A stretch of 64,000 nt of DNA from Owenia fusiformis (Eukaryota; Annelida; Polychaeta; Sabellida; Oweniidae). The translations under genes were made by a program, and so were the position numbers. The stretch spans positions 26,820,740 to 26,884,739 of the forward strand of contig CAIIXF020000009.1 in assembly GCA_903813345.2 (NCBI GenBank), written 5' to 3'. The notes under the pieces were generated by a model. The model was not told the origin of the DNA. It saw nothing but the letters and a program-made list of their open reading frames with translations, and searched no databases. Each line of letters begins with the position of its first letter. Position 1 is the first letter of the stretch. This document shows positions 40,001 to 48,118 of this stretch, piece by piece.

Positions 40001-43000
40001 CATTGAGGCACACCTACGAGCAGTTCCTATTCCTTAAATTCCTGCTTACTCTTCCAATTTCCCAGTGTATAATTTTCTGTCATATTTTCTATATAATTTT
40101 AAATCTTTACTGTTCGTCTATACGAGCAAGTTAATTTCGATCATTTTTAATTCTAAAGTACTACCTCTCGAGCATTCCATGCATTAACAGGATAACATCA
40201 TGAAGAGATTACAGGCATTATTACATGGTAATGTACACACTCCAACACTATACATATTTTCCTTCTAGAATCATTGGATAGTCCTTAAAGAACAGTACTT
40301 GTTGCGATCTGAGTGCTTCTGTATTAAGCCTTGGTCCAAATTGATGATACAAATCATGGGCTTTCAACTAGAGCCCATGTACAAATTAATTGTTGCTTTT
40401 GTTAAGGCATCAGGAGGACATCATCTGGCCTAAAAGGTTGCACTGATCTGATATACATACTAGCCCTTTGCTTTTTAACAAGATATCTTTATTTTCTGAG
40501 TTGCATTTTTGCATACTTGTACTTTAATCCAAATTATAGCATTTATTTTCCTATTCAAACAAGAGTAATTGTATAAGTTTAGTTGAAATACTACAACATA
40601 GACATCATGATGTAAGGAGACTATATATAGGCATGACTATTCTTGATTTGTCTGCTTTCAGTGAAACATACACTTACGTAAATAGGATAATTTTGTTATA
40701 GGTTTTCCATGATTTGAAATCAATAATTTGGAGCCAACACAGTTAAGCATGAAATACTAAAAAGGGTCGTCCTTTAGGGTACAAGTTTGAGGTTTTAACA
40801 TGATTGCTCCTTTAAATAGATGGATCACACTCATTTCTTGTGTTGTCAATTTTGTCTTACTTTTCTCTTATATTCCTACTCTTGTCACACTCCTTTTTAT
40901 ATTCATTCTTTTGTCATACTCCTTTTTTATTTTCCCACTTTTGTCACACTTCTTTCTTATAGTCACAGTCTTGTCACACTTCTTTCTTATATTCCTACTC
41001 TTGTCACACCCATTTCTTATTCTCCCACTCCTGTCACACTCATTTTTATATGCATTTTCTTGTCACACTACTTTCTGATATTTCAACTGTTGTCACACTT
41101 CTTCCCTATAATCTGCTCTTGTCACATCACTTTCTTGTATTCCAACTCTTGTCACACTCCTTTCTTATATGCTCATGTTTATTATATTATTCTCTTATAC
41201 TACGACTATTGTCACACTTCTTTTTAATATGCTCATGTTTGTTATATTATTCTCTTATACTACGACTATTGTCACACTTCTTTTTTATATTCCCACTCTT
41301 GTCACACTAAATTCTCACTTCCAATCTCTTTTCACACATGTTTCTAATTTTCCCACTTTCGTCACAATCCTTTTTTATATGAACATCATATTCTAAGATA
41401 GTAACTTATTTATGGGTCGGGATGACAAGTATCACACCATGTGATCTCATCTCATTATTAGTGATTGAAAAAACATAGCAAGTAATACATTAGAAATATA
41501 TGTTTTTTGTATTATTCCACTGTATTGTATCAGGGTCTATACATAACCTATTGATTGACATGAGGTCATTTTGACATGTATCTATGTTACTGAATAGCGA
41601 TGTCTCCCCGATATCAATAAATGCAGTACCCAAATCACGCATGTGCTCTACGCATAGCAAATAGCCATAATATGGCAGGGGAGAGATCAGCAAGGAAGTC
41701 CAAATGATCAAAATTCAATTTTTTTTAATTCATAAAAATACCAATCAAGAGTATAGCTTAGTGGAAAAGTAAACATGATCTGAACAAGATTTTATGCAAG
41801 AATAGTAGACTCTATTGATTTTTTTCTCTCAGAGGTATATACAAGGCACCCTATCAGAAATGTCATTTTACTGTTGTATTAATCTTCATCTACCCTACAC
41901 CAAAAAATGGACTTCTTCTTCACTCTTTAAAATCAACTACTGAAAAAATTACCATAGAGGTCAATGCTGAGTCCTTTAAAAAATGAAAAACCGTAGATAC
42001 TCGAATGTAAGGGAATGACTTTGCAAGTTAAAGATCAATAGGAAATTGTTTTCAGATATGTCATTCATTTCACACTCAAATTGTCATGGAAACTGCATTT
42101 GAGATTATTAATCAAAACTGAATAAAGATAAGCCAGATTAAAGAATTGTCTCTATAGTCAATTTAAAGAGTATTGGTAGAGTTAATTCTGGAAAAGGGTA
42201 AGAATATTATTGTACAACTCAACAGTGACATCTTTATTTTGAAAAGTGCTTCAAAATTGGCAAGAATAGAACATTTCAGAGGAATCTTATAGCTGGACTC
42301 CCTTTACAAATGAGCAATGATGAATACAAGAAGTTTAGTTCAAAACAACAATATCTGTGCCAAGTTTCTTTTGTGTCAGAGTTTGCTGTTTTTCAAATAG
42401 ACCACACACTTGATACAATGAAGCTTCCTTTGAAAAACAACACACCTGTGATGTCCCCTTCACAAAATTAAACATCAAAAAAGCCTGTACAGAATAGTGT
42501 CTAATATCAAGTGAGACAATATACGGACTATATGATATTACTACATGTACATATATATAGTTTGGCAAGTATGCCACATTGTTTATTAAGATTTAAGACA
42601 AAAATATAAAAATAAAAAAAAATAAAAATGAATTAAGTTAATATAAATAGTATCATGGGCACTGGACTCACATGGTGTTGCTCAAAAGTGAATGATGGCT
42701 AGAATGGCAGAAAATAGGCAAGCTTTTGAACCAAGAGTCATGGGGGAGTTTTTCTGTATTGATATTGAACAAAAATAACTTAAAACGAGAATCTTATCGA
42801 CATATGTTTTAAGGCAAATGGTCCAAAAGGGGATTTCACGAGACAGATGGACAAATCAATGTTAACTAAAATGGGTGAAAATAAAAAAAGAGGAAACTTT
42901 TTGCTGATTTTTTGAAACAAAATTATTTTATACAACTACTCTATACAGCGACATGGCTTTTTACAATGCAGGACACCTGAAATTATTTGTAAAGCTAGGA

Positions 43001-44438
43001 AATGGGCCAAAAGTGCATTTCGTGAGAAAAAAAGGCGACTATTTTGAAAAGGCGAACTTTCAGTATTTTATTTTAATTTAAAGAGCACTCAAAGAAAACA
43101 GAAGAACCTGGCAAACTGAAACTCACACTTATCTTCTCGATAGAATAGTGTCTCCCATGCATGGTACATACATGGTATAATGCAGTTTAACATCATTGTA
43201 CATAGGAGCCATCATCTCAGTATCAAATTTTATAGCCATCACATTAGACTCTAGTGACTGTCATCAAAACTATCCAATCAGATACATGTTGTCTACAGGC
43301 TGATAGAATGCTATATTGATATTCCAATAAAATGATCACAAACTCTGGTAATTTCAAGAAATGTTGACACTCTCCGATTTGAGATGACAGTCAATTGTAG
43401 CACCTCGTGAAAACTAGTTCAACAAGTTAAACCTAGTCTGGGCCTTATTTCTTATCTGACATATCTTGTGGCCCGCCCTAGGTTCAATGTCTGTGCCTAT
43501 TCGGGCTAGACTATATCCTATTTAGTCTGAATTATATTCAGACTATAAGGCACCTATGTTAAAGTTTGGTAAATCTAAATATTTGTTTACATAGGAAGTG
43601 CTATTCAAAATGGCCGATTGGGTAAAATTAATTTGCACATTTGTTACTTCAACTAGCTTTATTTCCACTTAACAATATGCTGTGTTACTTTTTATTGCAT
43701 TTAATTGTACCTTACTATTTAATTGAAATTTTGTAATGTTTATTTTATTGAAGAAATGGTTCCTCCAATTGATAATTTTGTGCAAAAAATTTCACTGCAA
43801 TTTCCACAGGAAAGTAGTACATCATAACAGATTGACGTCTAGTCAGTCTGTTGGATACATACTACTATTCGGGCCTTGATGCAAAAAAATTAATGGTGGC
43901 CTATGGCAGCGCATGGATCGTGAGAATTTGCAACCAATGAAAGCAAAGCACGGAAGTTAAACCCAATCACGGCAACAAGAACATTCAGATTAATAAATGA
44001 AAGCCGTGGCATTGGGTTCAACTTGTTGAACTATGTGAAAACAAGATTGCTGCATTCTGTGTTGGAGGGGTGTCTTGAAATCGGAATCAATGCTCAGTGA
44101 CAAAACATAAGACATTTAGATAAAGATGTATTGAAACTTTAGAAGAATGAAGACACTGATTATATAAGTTTGCAAAATATTGAAACAAATAATAAGGACA
44201 ATCACTTACGCTTCCGTGTTGTTGTTGTTGTGGGACTTCTCGTATTTTCAGAAGAGCCTGGGAATTTCCAATCTTGTGCAAATTTCATTGCGGATTCACG
44301 TAACGCAAGGACAGGGGCAGGCCAATCGCCATTGCTGTTTACGGATGGACTGTCAATCAGAGCCTCTGGAGTAGTTGGTTTCGCAGATTTTGTCTCTAAT
44401 TCGACGTTTTGGGGAATTGTTTCCCCGGAAGCTGACAT
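15929..44438 (-). CDS. RUFY: RUFY1/2/3-type RUN and coiled-coil protein (gene span, partial)
   Basis: This is a single-copy-type homologue of vertebrate RUFY1, RUFY2 and RUFY3, adaptors of endosomes and lysosomes that bind Rab/Arl GTPases and motors. Joined exons give 446 codons from the upstream start (44438) or 412 from the downstream start (39255). All exon phases agree and all introns are GT-AG. The order is a variable N-terminus, a RUN domain (about residues 90-265 of the longer form; motifs [37 protein letters not shown]) and a coiled coil from about 270 on ([28 protein letters not shown]). The reading frame is still open at 15929, so the C-terminal coiled coil and FYVE finger known in the family are missing from view. 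An MFS gene and many mobile elements lie in the introns. Confidence 0.93.
18479..18670 (-). repeat. tRNA-derived SINE-like segment
   Basis: On the minus strand, 18627-18563 reads ATGGCTCAGGTAGAGCG and then GGTCCTGGGTTCGATTT. These fit the A and B boxes of a tRNA gene with a CTCTGAG-like anticodon loop. The acceptor and T stems do not close, so it is not a functional tRNA. The other end of the segment (18479, after TA) reads CAGGGTGGTCC followed by an A run, like a mariner terminus. Confidence 0.55.
19061..19673. mobile_element. MITE with CAGTGGCGTAGCGT ends, 5-bp duplication
   Basis: A 613-bp non-coding element with matching inverted ends of about 15 bp, flanked by AATCG at 19056-19060 and 19674-19678. 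A smaller relative with a 5-bp duplication is at 31338-31634. The ends and duplication length fit a hAT5-like group (inference). Confidence 0.8.
19801..19917 (-). CDS. RUFY: RUFY exon 9, coiled coil
   Basis: 117 nt, phase 0 in and out. It encodes a stretch with [20 protein letters not shown], matching TYKHSRQGLDEMYNEARRQL of RUFY2. Acceptor TTTTAG, donor GTATGT. Confidence 0.9.
21278..21685. mobile_element. 408-bp foldback element
   Basis: Arms of about 190 bp pair around a centre near 21480 (TACAGCTGGGGACC against GGTCCCCAGCTG). The ends are CACGCGGTTCTAACTTCG and, inverted, CACGTGGTCCTAACTTCG, with ATA on both sides. It is non-coding; the 63-residue frame inside is an arm of the palindrome. 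Confidence 0.8.
22478..22590. repeat. small foldback repeat
   Basis: Starts GGGGTCCG and ends with an inverted GGGGTTTG. The arms share GTAACTTACGATT (inverted: AATCGTAAGTTAC). It is about 113 bp long and no target duplication is clear. Confidence 0.6.
23163..23322. mobile_element. pogo/Tigger-like MITE
   Basis: The left end CAGTAGAACCTGT after TA pairs with the right end CAGGTTTTACTG. The TIR matches that of the larger element at 62579-63719. It is 160 bp and non-coding; the right TA is lost. Confidence 0.65.
25145..25335. repeat. dispersed repeat, copy 1 (GTGGGATCACTG)
   Basis: It shares GGATACACGGTGGGCA, an AAATAGTT stretch and the terminal GAGCCCAC with 60646-60830, including inverted ends (GTGGG-TCACTG against GAGCCCAC). 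It is a non-autonomous element of unknown class. Confidence 0.5.
26898..27069 (-). CDS. RUFY: RUFY exon 8, coiled coil
   Basis: 172 nt, phase 2 in, phase 0 out. It encodes [14 protein letters not shown] and later [15 protein letters not shown], heptad-patterned like RUFY2. Donor GTAAGA. Confidence 0.92.
27323..27397 (-). CDS. RUFY: RUFY exon 7, linker to coiled coil
   Basis: 75 nt, phase 2 in and out. It encodes [19 protein letters not shown], almost unchanged from vertebrates. Acceptor TTTTAG, donor GTATGT. Confidence 0.92.
27670..27728 (-). CDS. RUFY: RUFY exon 6, end of RUN domain
   Basis: 59 nt, phase 0 in, phase 2 out. It encodes [19 protein letters not shown], matching the VGVIDFSMYLK end of the RUN domain in the family. 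Confidence 0.9.
28071..30110 (-). mobile_element. non-LTR retrotransposon (CR1/Jockey-like), 5'-truncated
   Basis: The element lies on the minus strand in a RUFY intron. It includes most of a reverse transcriptase but no endonuclease, so it is 5'-truncated near 30110. The 3' end has a short (ATTCAG)n tract at 28071-28090, as CR1-type elements often do. Transcription is in the same direction as RUFY. Confidence 0.85.
28428..29998 (-). pseudogene. reverse transcriptase with one frameshift
   Basis: The first frame (29998 to about 29460) holds [18 protein letters not shown] and motif [18 protein letters not shown] shift near 29455 moves the reading to the frame that has motif B ([13 protein letters not shown]), motif C (FADDTNLL), motif D ([13 protein letters not shown]) and motif E (INFLGVTID), and then continues through the thumb and C-terminal region to the stop at 28428. 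All catalytic aspartates are present (D in motif A, DD in motif C). Apart from the missing endonuclease and the frameshift it is well preserved, suggesting a fairly recent insertion. Confidence 0.9.
30442..30595. mobile_element. PIF/Harbinger-like MITE (TSD TAA)
   Basis: A 154-bp element with ends GGTAGCATTCGC and, inverted, GCGAATGCTACC, flanked by TAA on both sides (30439-30441 and 30596-30598). The arms continue to pair around AACCTACTTTT. Part of its interior is related to 13550-13640. Confidence 0.75.
30744..30867 (-). CDS. RUFY: RUFY exon 5, RUN domain
   Basis: 124 nt, phase 2 in, phase 0 out. It encodes [19 protein letters not shown] and [20 protein letters not shown], the conserved core of the RUN domain. 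Donor GTAAGC. Confidence 0.93.
31338..31634. mobile_element. MITE with CAATGGCATAGCGT ends
   Basis: A 297-bp relative of the element at 19061. The right end inverted reads CAGTGGCGTACCGT. TGCAT flanks it on both sides (31333-31337 and 31635-31639). It lies about 100 bp from RUFY exon 4. Confidence 0.75.
31735..31839 (-). CDS. RUFY: RUFY exon 4, RUN domain
   Basis: 105 nt, phase 2 in and out. It encodes [20 protein letters not shown], nearly the RUFY2 sequence. Acceptor TTTCAG, donor GTAAAC. Confidence 0.93.
32108..32265. repeat. GTCACC-ended dispersed repeat
   Basis: Begins within AACAAGGCATTAACATG, then AATGTCACCACC, and ends TGGTGGTGACAT. A second, shorter copy follows at about 32450-32580. 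Both belong to the family represented more fully at 48119-49135. Confidence 0.6.
32662..32779 (-). CDS. RUFY: RUFY exon 3, RUN domain
   Basis: 118 nt, phase 1 in and phase 2 out. It encodes about 39 residues including [17 protein letters not shown], matching the LVEKL-PEA-EI segment of RUFY proteins. The intron upstream (32780-36766) houses the MFS gene. Confidence 0.92.
33244..33713 (+). pseudogene. LINE C-terminal fragment with zinc-knuckle-like motif
   Basis: The plus-strand frame 33244-33558 contains [30 protein letters not shown] and DCPLYNDLR. This is the C-terminal C-C-H-C segment seen after the reverse transcriptase of many animal LINEs. A 3' UTR follows and ends in an (AAACT)n tail at about 33690-33713. 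The 5' part is absent. It lies antisense in a RUFY intron. Confidence 0.75.
34755..36223 (-). CDS. nodulin-like MFS transporter, intronless, one frameshift
   Basis: A 12-helix major facilitator protein of about 489 residues if the frame is read across one shift. The N-half (36223-35474) starts [15 protein letters not shown] and has six helices, with [20 protein letters not shown] and [10 protein letters not shown], the helix 1-2 region and loop signature of the nodulin-like family known mainly from plants and protists. The C-half has six more helices and the CYGEMC motif before the last one, again typical of that family. A TAG at 35471 ends the first frame right after five A's; a one-base shift there joins both halves inside the hydrophilic central loop. 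This could be a sequencing or assembly error, a recent disabling mutation, or recoding. The gene has no introns and lies inside a RUFY intron on the same strand. The substrate is unknown. Confidence 0.8.
36767..36937 (-). CDS. RUFY: RUFY exon 2, start of RUN domain
   Basis: 171 nt, phase 1 in and phase 1 out. It encodes [19 protein letters not shown] and ends with [18 protein letters not shown], the hallmark of RUFY RUN domains. Acceptor TTTCCAG, donor GTAAGT. Confidence 0.93.
37877..38025. mobile_element. MITE related to 7178-7364
   Basis: About 149 bp. It carries the inverse of the 7178-7364 sequence, including AAATTTGGCCCAAAATGGTG against the paired segment there. Ends near CGGGCCCATAGC and CTATGAGCCTG. 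No clear target duplication. Confidence 0.6.
39129..39255 (-). CDS. RUFY: RUFY alternative first coding exon B (RUFY3-like)
   Basis: It encodes 42 residues beginning [19 protein letters not shown]. This matches the METIYLCKFRVSMDGEW start of vertebrate RUFY3. The donor is GTTAGT in phase 1, the same as exon A, so either can join exon 2. The ATG sits in CAAGATGGCGGAG, which fits a YY1 site and is common at starts of TATA-less promoters. An acceptor just upstream was not apparent, so it is taken as a true first exon from a second promoter. Confidence 0.88.
39256..40850. other. RUFY intron, possible second promoter region
   Basis: It lies upstream of alternative exon B and should hold its promoter. 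No TATA box is evident; the exon start itself fits YY1 (CAAGATGGCGGAG). No other gene is seen. Confidence 0.35.
40850..41390. repeat. minisatellite, about 30-bp unit
   Basis: Roughly eighteen diverged copies of a unit near CTCTTGTCACACTCCTTTCT plus TATATTCCCA. A 60-bp higher-order duplication (GCTCATGTTTRTTATATTAT and onward) occurs twice at about 41170-41285. It is pyrimidine-rich on the plus strand. Open frames in all three plus frames here are by-products of the repeat and are not genes. Confidence 0.85.
41391..43414. other. RUFY intron, nothing recognised
   Basis: AT-rich, no exon, no clear element ends. Confidence 0.4.
43415..44034. mobile_element. hAT-like MITE near the RUFY/COX19 promoter
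   Basis: A 620-bp non-coding element with ends TAGTTCAACAAGTTAAACC and, inverted, ATAGTTCAACAAGTTGAACC. It is flanked by GTGAAAAC at 43407-43414 and 44035-44042, an 8-bp duplication. It ends only 175 bp from RUFY exon A. Confidence 0.8.
44210..44438 (-). CDS. RUFY: RUFY alternative first coding exon A (RUFY1-like)
   Basis: It encodes 76 residues starting [10 protein letters not shown] and ends with donor GTAAGT in phase 1. The first ATG is at 44438; an upstream in-frame TTG is ignored. The segment [10 protein letters not shown] resembles the EGWSAPILTL stretch in the N-terminus of vertebrate RUFY1. The rest is low-complexity, rich in Ser, Thr and Pro. It splices in phase with 36937. The start faces COX19 147 bp away. 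Confidence 0.85.
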
Positions 44439-44585
44439 TTTGTGATAGGCGTCACTCGACAAATGAGATTGCCTGACACATTTCCAATATCTTTTGAACC
44501 AATCAGATCATTCGTACTATTTTGTTTGGATGAAACATTTATTTTTTGGAAAATATCAAAAACAGGGAAACTCTCGGAGATAATC
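44439..44585. promoter_or_regulatory. bidirectional promoter region, RUFY exon A / COX19
   Basis: The start codons of RUFY isoform A (minus) and COX19 (plus) are separated by 147 bp. The short gap must contain both 5' UTRs and the shared promoter, or the UTRs overlap. No TATA box is apparent; the gap holds a CCAATCAG motif on the plus strand near 44499, which fits an NF-Y site. Confidence 0.6.
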
Positions 44586-44664
44586 ATGTCTGCTATGACA
44601 TTTGGTCAGAAGAAATTTAATCCAACTCCACCAGAGAAGGGTAGCTTTCCATTGGACCATTTGG
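44586..44664 (+). CDS. COX19: COX19 exon 1
   Basis: 79 nt from the ATG, ending HL plus the first base of Gly; donor GTTAGT. Confidence 0.93.
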
Positions 44665-47027
44665 GTTAGTCTTTCTATTGTGAACAACGGAATTATTAGA
44701 ATTATATTTCTTTCATAATATTTGTGGGTGATAATAGACATTCGTAGTATGAACTTTTATACGAAGAAGAAGAATATCACAAGAGATTGTTGTTGTTGTT
44801 GTAGTGTATTTAATGCTTTTTCCTCATCAGTTAGTCACTGTGTACTTTGTTTGTCTGTCACTGTGTACTTTGTTTGTCTCTCGGTGCAACCACTCTGTAC
44901 TTTTCACTTGTTGAGATGTGTCATTTAGGACTACAGTGGGGATCATAAAGAATTGCAAAAGCTATGAAAATTACATGCTGTCGCACATGTAATAGAGGGA
45001 TCTCTGTAACATCCACGACGAGTGTCTCATTATTTTGAGAATTGTATTTTTATTATTACGATGACCAATCTCAATTCTAGTATTTAGATATATCTCTGTG
45101 GTGATGCTATGAACTTATTGTAGTAGTCTCGGTATATTTCATTTCATCAGTCTAATACTAGCTTTTTTCTTTTTTTTAAAAAAAACCTTCATGGTTTTCC
45201 GCCAAAATTCACGTTTAAGAAATTATCATTCGAGTAATCCGGCCTTTAAAAAATCAAAACTTTGTAGCTTAGTAATTAAAATTTTTTTATTACAATGAAT
45301 CATTAGTGTGAGAATGTTAAATTAAATGTGTAATTTAATTAAATAATATTAATTAATAACTGCTGTGATTTGATTGGTCGACTGCAGAGACATCTTTTAA
45401 GTAAACAAGATGGCGATTGGATGTCGATTTGTCGTGACTGTGGGTTGCTCACTTAAACCCAGCTGCGGACACAAACCCTAGAGATTGACAGCTATTAACA
45501 AGCAGATTGTTTCGTCAATAAGATATTTATGTACATAATCTGAAAATTTTAGACACGATCATGGTGCATATGGTGAGATTGAGCTGTTAGAGTAGAGATT
45601 TGGATGTTGGCAAAGAGAGCGTATTTTACTTACATTATACAGTGAGGGGGGTTTAAATCTTCTTCCTGGGCCTATGAGTATGATTATTTTATCAGATTGC
45701 ACAAGGGCAAAAAAACAAAAAATATACATGTACACCCAACACAAGTGTAATAACAAAGTAACAACCTGACCCAAATTTGTGGACATTTGTTGTACAAACT
45801 AGAACCGAACCGATCATAGAAAAGCAATTTAAATCATGGAAATGAAGTACTCCCCTCAATGAAAAACTGAACCAAGTAAAAACTGAACCTCGATCAGATT
45901 GCCCGAATCTAAGATTGGCTGTGATAAGTCAGTTGGAGTCCAGGACTATCACTGTTCATCAGAGCTGAGGCAGGGGAGATACAAATTTGCAGAAAACTAA
46001 GAAGAATTAATAATTTTGGATTGGCTTCCCAAATATCTTCACTATGCTCACAGGGAATATGCCACCGACTTTCCCTCCCCACTGGGGGGTTCAATGTATA
46101 CAAACTTTGCCAGGGGTCCTACATTAACCAATTTGTATTGGCAGTTACATGTAAATAACACCCCCATACCGAATCTCCAAATATTGGACCAATCTCATAC
46201 AACATGTAAAATAAATGTCCAAACATTGGACCATTCCAAAAAGAGGAACTATGCCAAAGGTCCAAATACAGGACCAATACCATTTATCAGGATAGGCAGA
46301 TTAAAATGGTTACCATCCATACTAGACCCCCTCCATTATCTAAAATGTTTCATTCAAGTTTTTACTTTGCAGGTGAGTGCAAGGCACAGATGGTGAAATA
46401 TATGAAATGCCTCAGAACTCACAAAAATGAAAATTCAAAATGTCGACTAGAATCCAAGGAGTATCTTCAATGCAGGATGGACAAGTATGAATATTTGTCA
46501 TTATTACCTCTCTGTCATGTGTCATGTTTCTCATTCATTGATTGGTTGGACACATGTCATATTTTGAAATATAGAACTTTTACATGTTACCTGACTGCTT
46601 TTTTGGTCACATTATCAAACAATTGAAACTGCCATTGTCTGAACCAATGATGATATATATCCATTTTATGAAGGTCCTTGCCATACTGGTATTGTCAGCA
46701 TTAAGCCTACAATTGCCTTATTTGAGAAATCAGCATCTTTGATGTTCAACTATCACATTCATGATTTTATCATATTGTGAGCCCTGCAATGAATGGTGCT
46801 ATTTTTCAAATGTGAGCTTTTACTCAATTCTGCCATTTTCATTATTATTTTCATTATAATAGAACTACTGTACATGTATAAATAATGCTAATATATACCC
46901 TTTGTTGATCTTATCTGATTTTTCTTTCAGTGATTTGATGAAAAAGGAAGATTGGAAAAAATTGGGACTGAATGATATTGAAAATGTATCAAAAGATGAA
47001 TCGGACAATTCCAATAAGTCTAGGTGA
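44586..47027 (+). CDS. COX19: COX19, cytochrome c oxidase assembly factor (gene span)
   Basis: Three exons, 44586-44664, 46373-46484 and 46931-47027, join in frame (phases 1 and 2) into 95 residues; human COX19 is about 90. The start [20 protein letters not shown] and the following FPLDHLG match the family's N-terminus. A twin CX9C coiled-coil-helix fold is complete: C29/C39 ([11 protein letters not shown]) and C50/C60 ([11 protein letters not shown]), and EDWKKLGL follows as in other COX19 proteins. COX19 is imported into the intermembrane space by the MIA40 relay and acts with COX11 in copper delivery to cytochrome c oxidase. A possible polyadenylation signal, AATAAA, is near 47980. Confidence 0.95.
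46373..46484 (+). CDS. COX19: COX19 exon 2 with both CX9C motifs
   Basis: 112 nt, acceptor TTTGCAG, donor GTATGA, phase 1 in and 2 out. It contains all four structural cysteines. The longer frame that overlaps it from 46016 is intronic upstream of 46373. Confidence 0.94.
46931..47027 (+). CDS. COX19: COX19 exon 3
   Basis: 97 nt, acceptor TTTCAG. It encodes [18 protein letters not shown] and a short polar tail, then TGA. Confidence 0.9.
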
Positions 47028-48118
47028 TGTGATCAGTTAAGGACACCACATATTTTGAGGAACAGGAGCACGCTCCAACAGAGATCTCTGCAGCGATGGA
47101 CTACAATGAATTTATGGCACCTACAAAGATATCTTTGATTTGTACTTGCAATTTTTGCAAATTCAATTTTTAATTTTGAAGTATTTTATTATGTCAAAAT
47201 TATTCACTATTTCACTAATGTTTTCCATTGGTATTCACATTAAATTGCAAAGGACCAGGTTTAGTATGGCAAGTGATGGCGGACTATTTTAGAAAAAGAG
47301 AATCTTGTTTTCCTCATTTTTACCTATGTAGATTATACAAGAGATTGTATAATTGTTGTATTTATTAGTGGAGGGACTCACACTCAAAACCCATCTCGAG
47401 TCAGAACTCGGGGAAAACTTTGGAATCGAGTATTTTACAAGTTTTACAGGAGAATCCCACCACTAATATTTATTGTCAGAATATAGTCATGATCAAGGAT
47501 ATGACTGTTTTTAATAACTTGTCAAACCATACCTGTTCCTTTGTACAGTTGCAATATTAAAAGTCACAAATGAAACAAGAAGGTCTGTACAACATGTCAT
47601 ATAAAAAGACCACTTGTTCAACCTTTTTTCTTAGCTTTCTGACTTATGATTTGGTTTCCCTTTATTGTAGAGCAGCATTTATAAAATAGAACTTAGTCAC
47701 ATGATGGCCACTTTTTCAAGGAAAGGTTCTGCTAAAGAGACCTCTATGCTGTAGGGACCTTAGCAAATTCAGTTAATTCAACATAATTCAACATCCCAGT
47801 ATCATATCGTGTAGGCTAGTCCTTGATTGTCTGAGTGAAATTATCATATTTTTCAGTATTTGATTTCGTGAGTTTTGCTTATGCTGTTATATTAGATAAG
47901 CTTTAATGTTTTTGTCTGGGTCATTTCTCCATGTAAATACCTTGTAGTACTAAATACTGTAATTGTACATAATGTAAATGAAATAAAATATGTACATGTA
48001 CCAAAATTCTGAGTTTTATTTGGGACAGTGTGAAGGAGAACAAAAATAGAAGGCAGTTGTTTGTTTTGCACTTTGTGTTTGATTGGTATGGGTGTAAATA
48101 AAACTTCATGAGTTTTTT
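47028..48118 (+). other. COX19 3' UTR and downstream spacer
   Basis: No reading frame of note. AAATAAAATATG near 47980 may be the polyadenylation site. Beyond it the spacer runs to a repeat at 48119. Confidence 0.4.

Noticed and set aside
40850-41390. CRISPR-like spacing of repeats
   Set aside because: The units are contiguous and diverged, without unique spacers, and the genome is animal.
40800-41396. Overlapping plus-strand frames of 75 to 135 residues
   Set aside because: They are three frames of the same 30-bp minisatellite, with no codon bias or domain.
46016-46396. 126-residue frame overlapping COX19 exon 2
   Set aside because: It is in another frame and mostly intronic; the COX19 frame has the conserved cysteines and exact splice phases.
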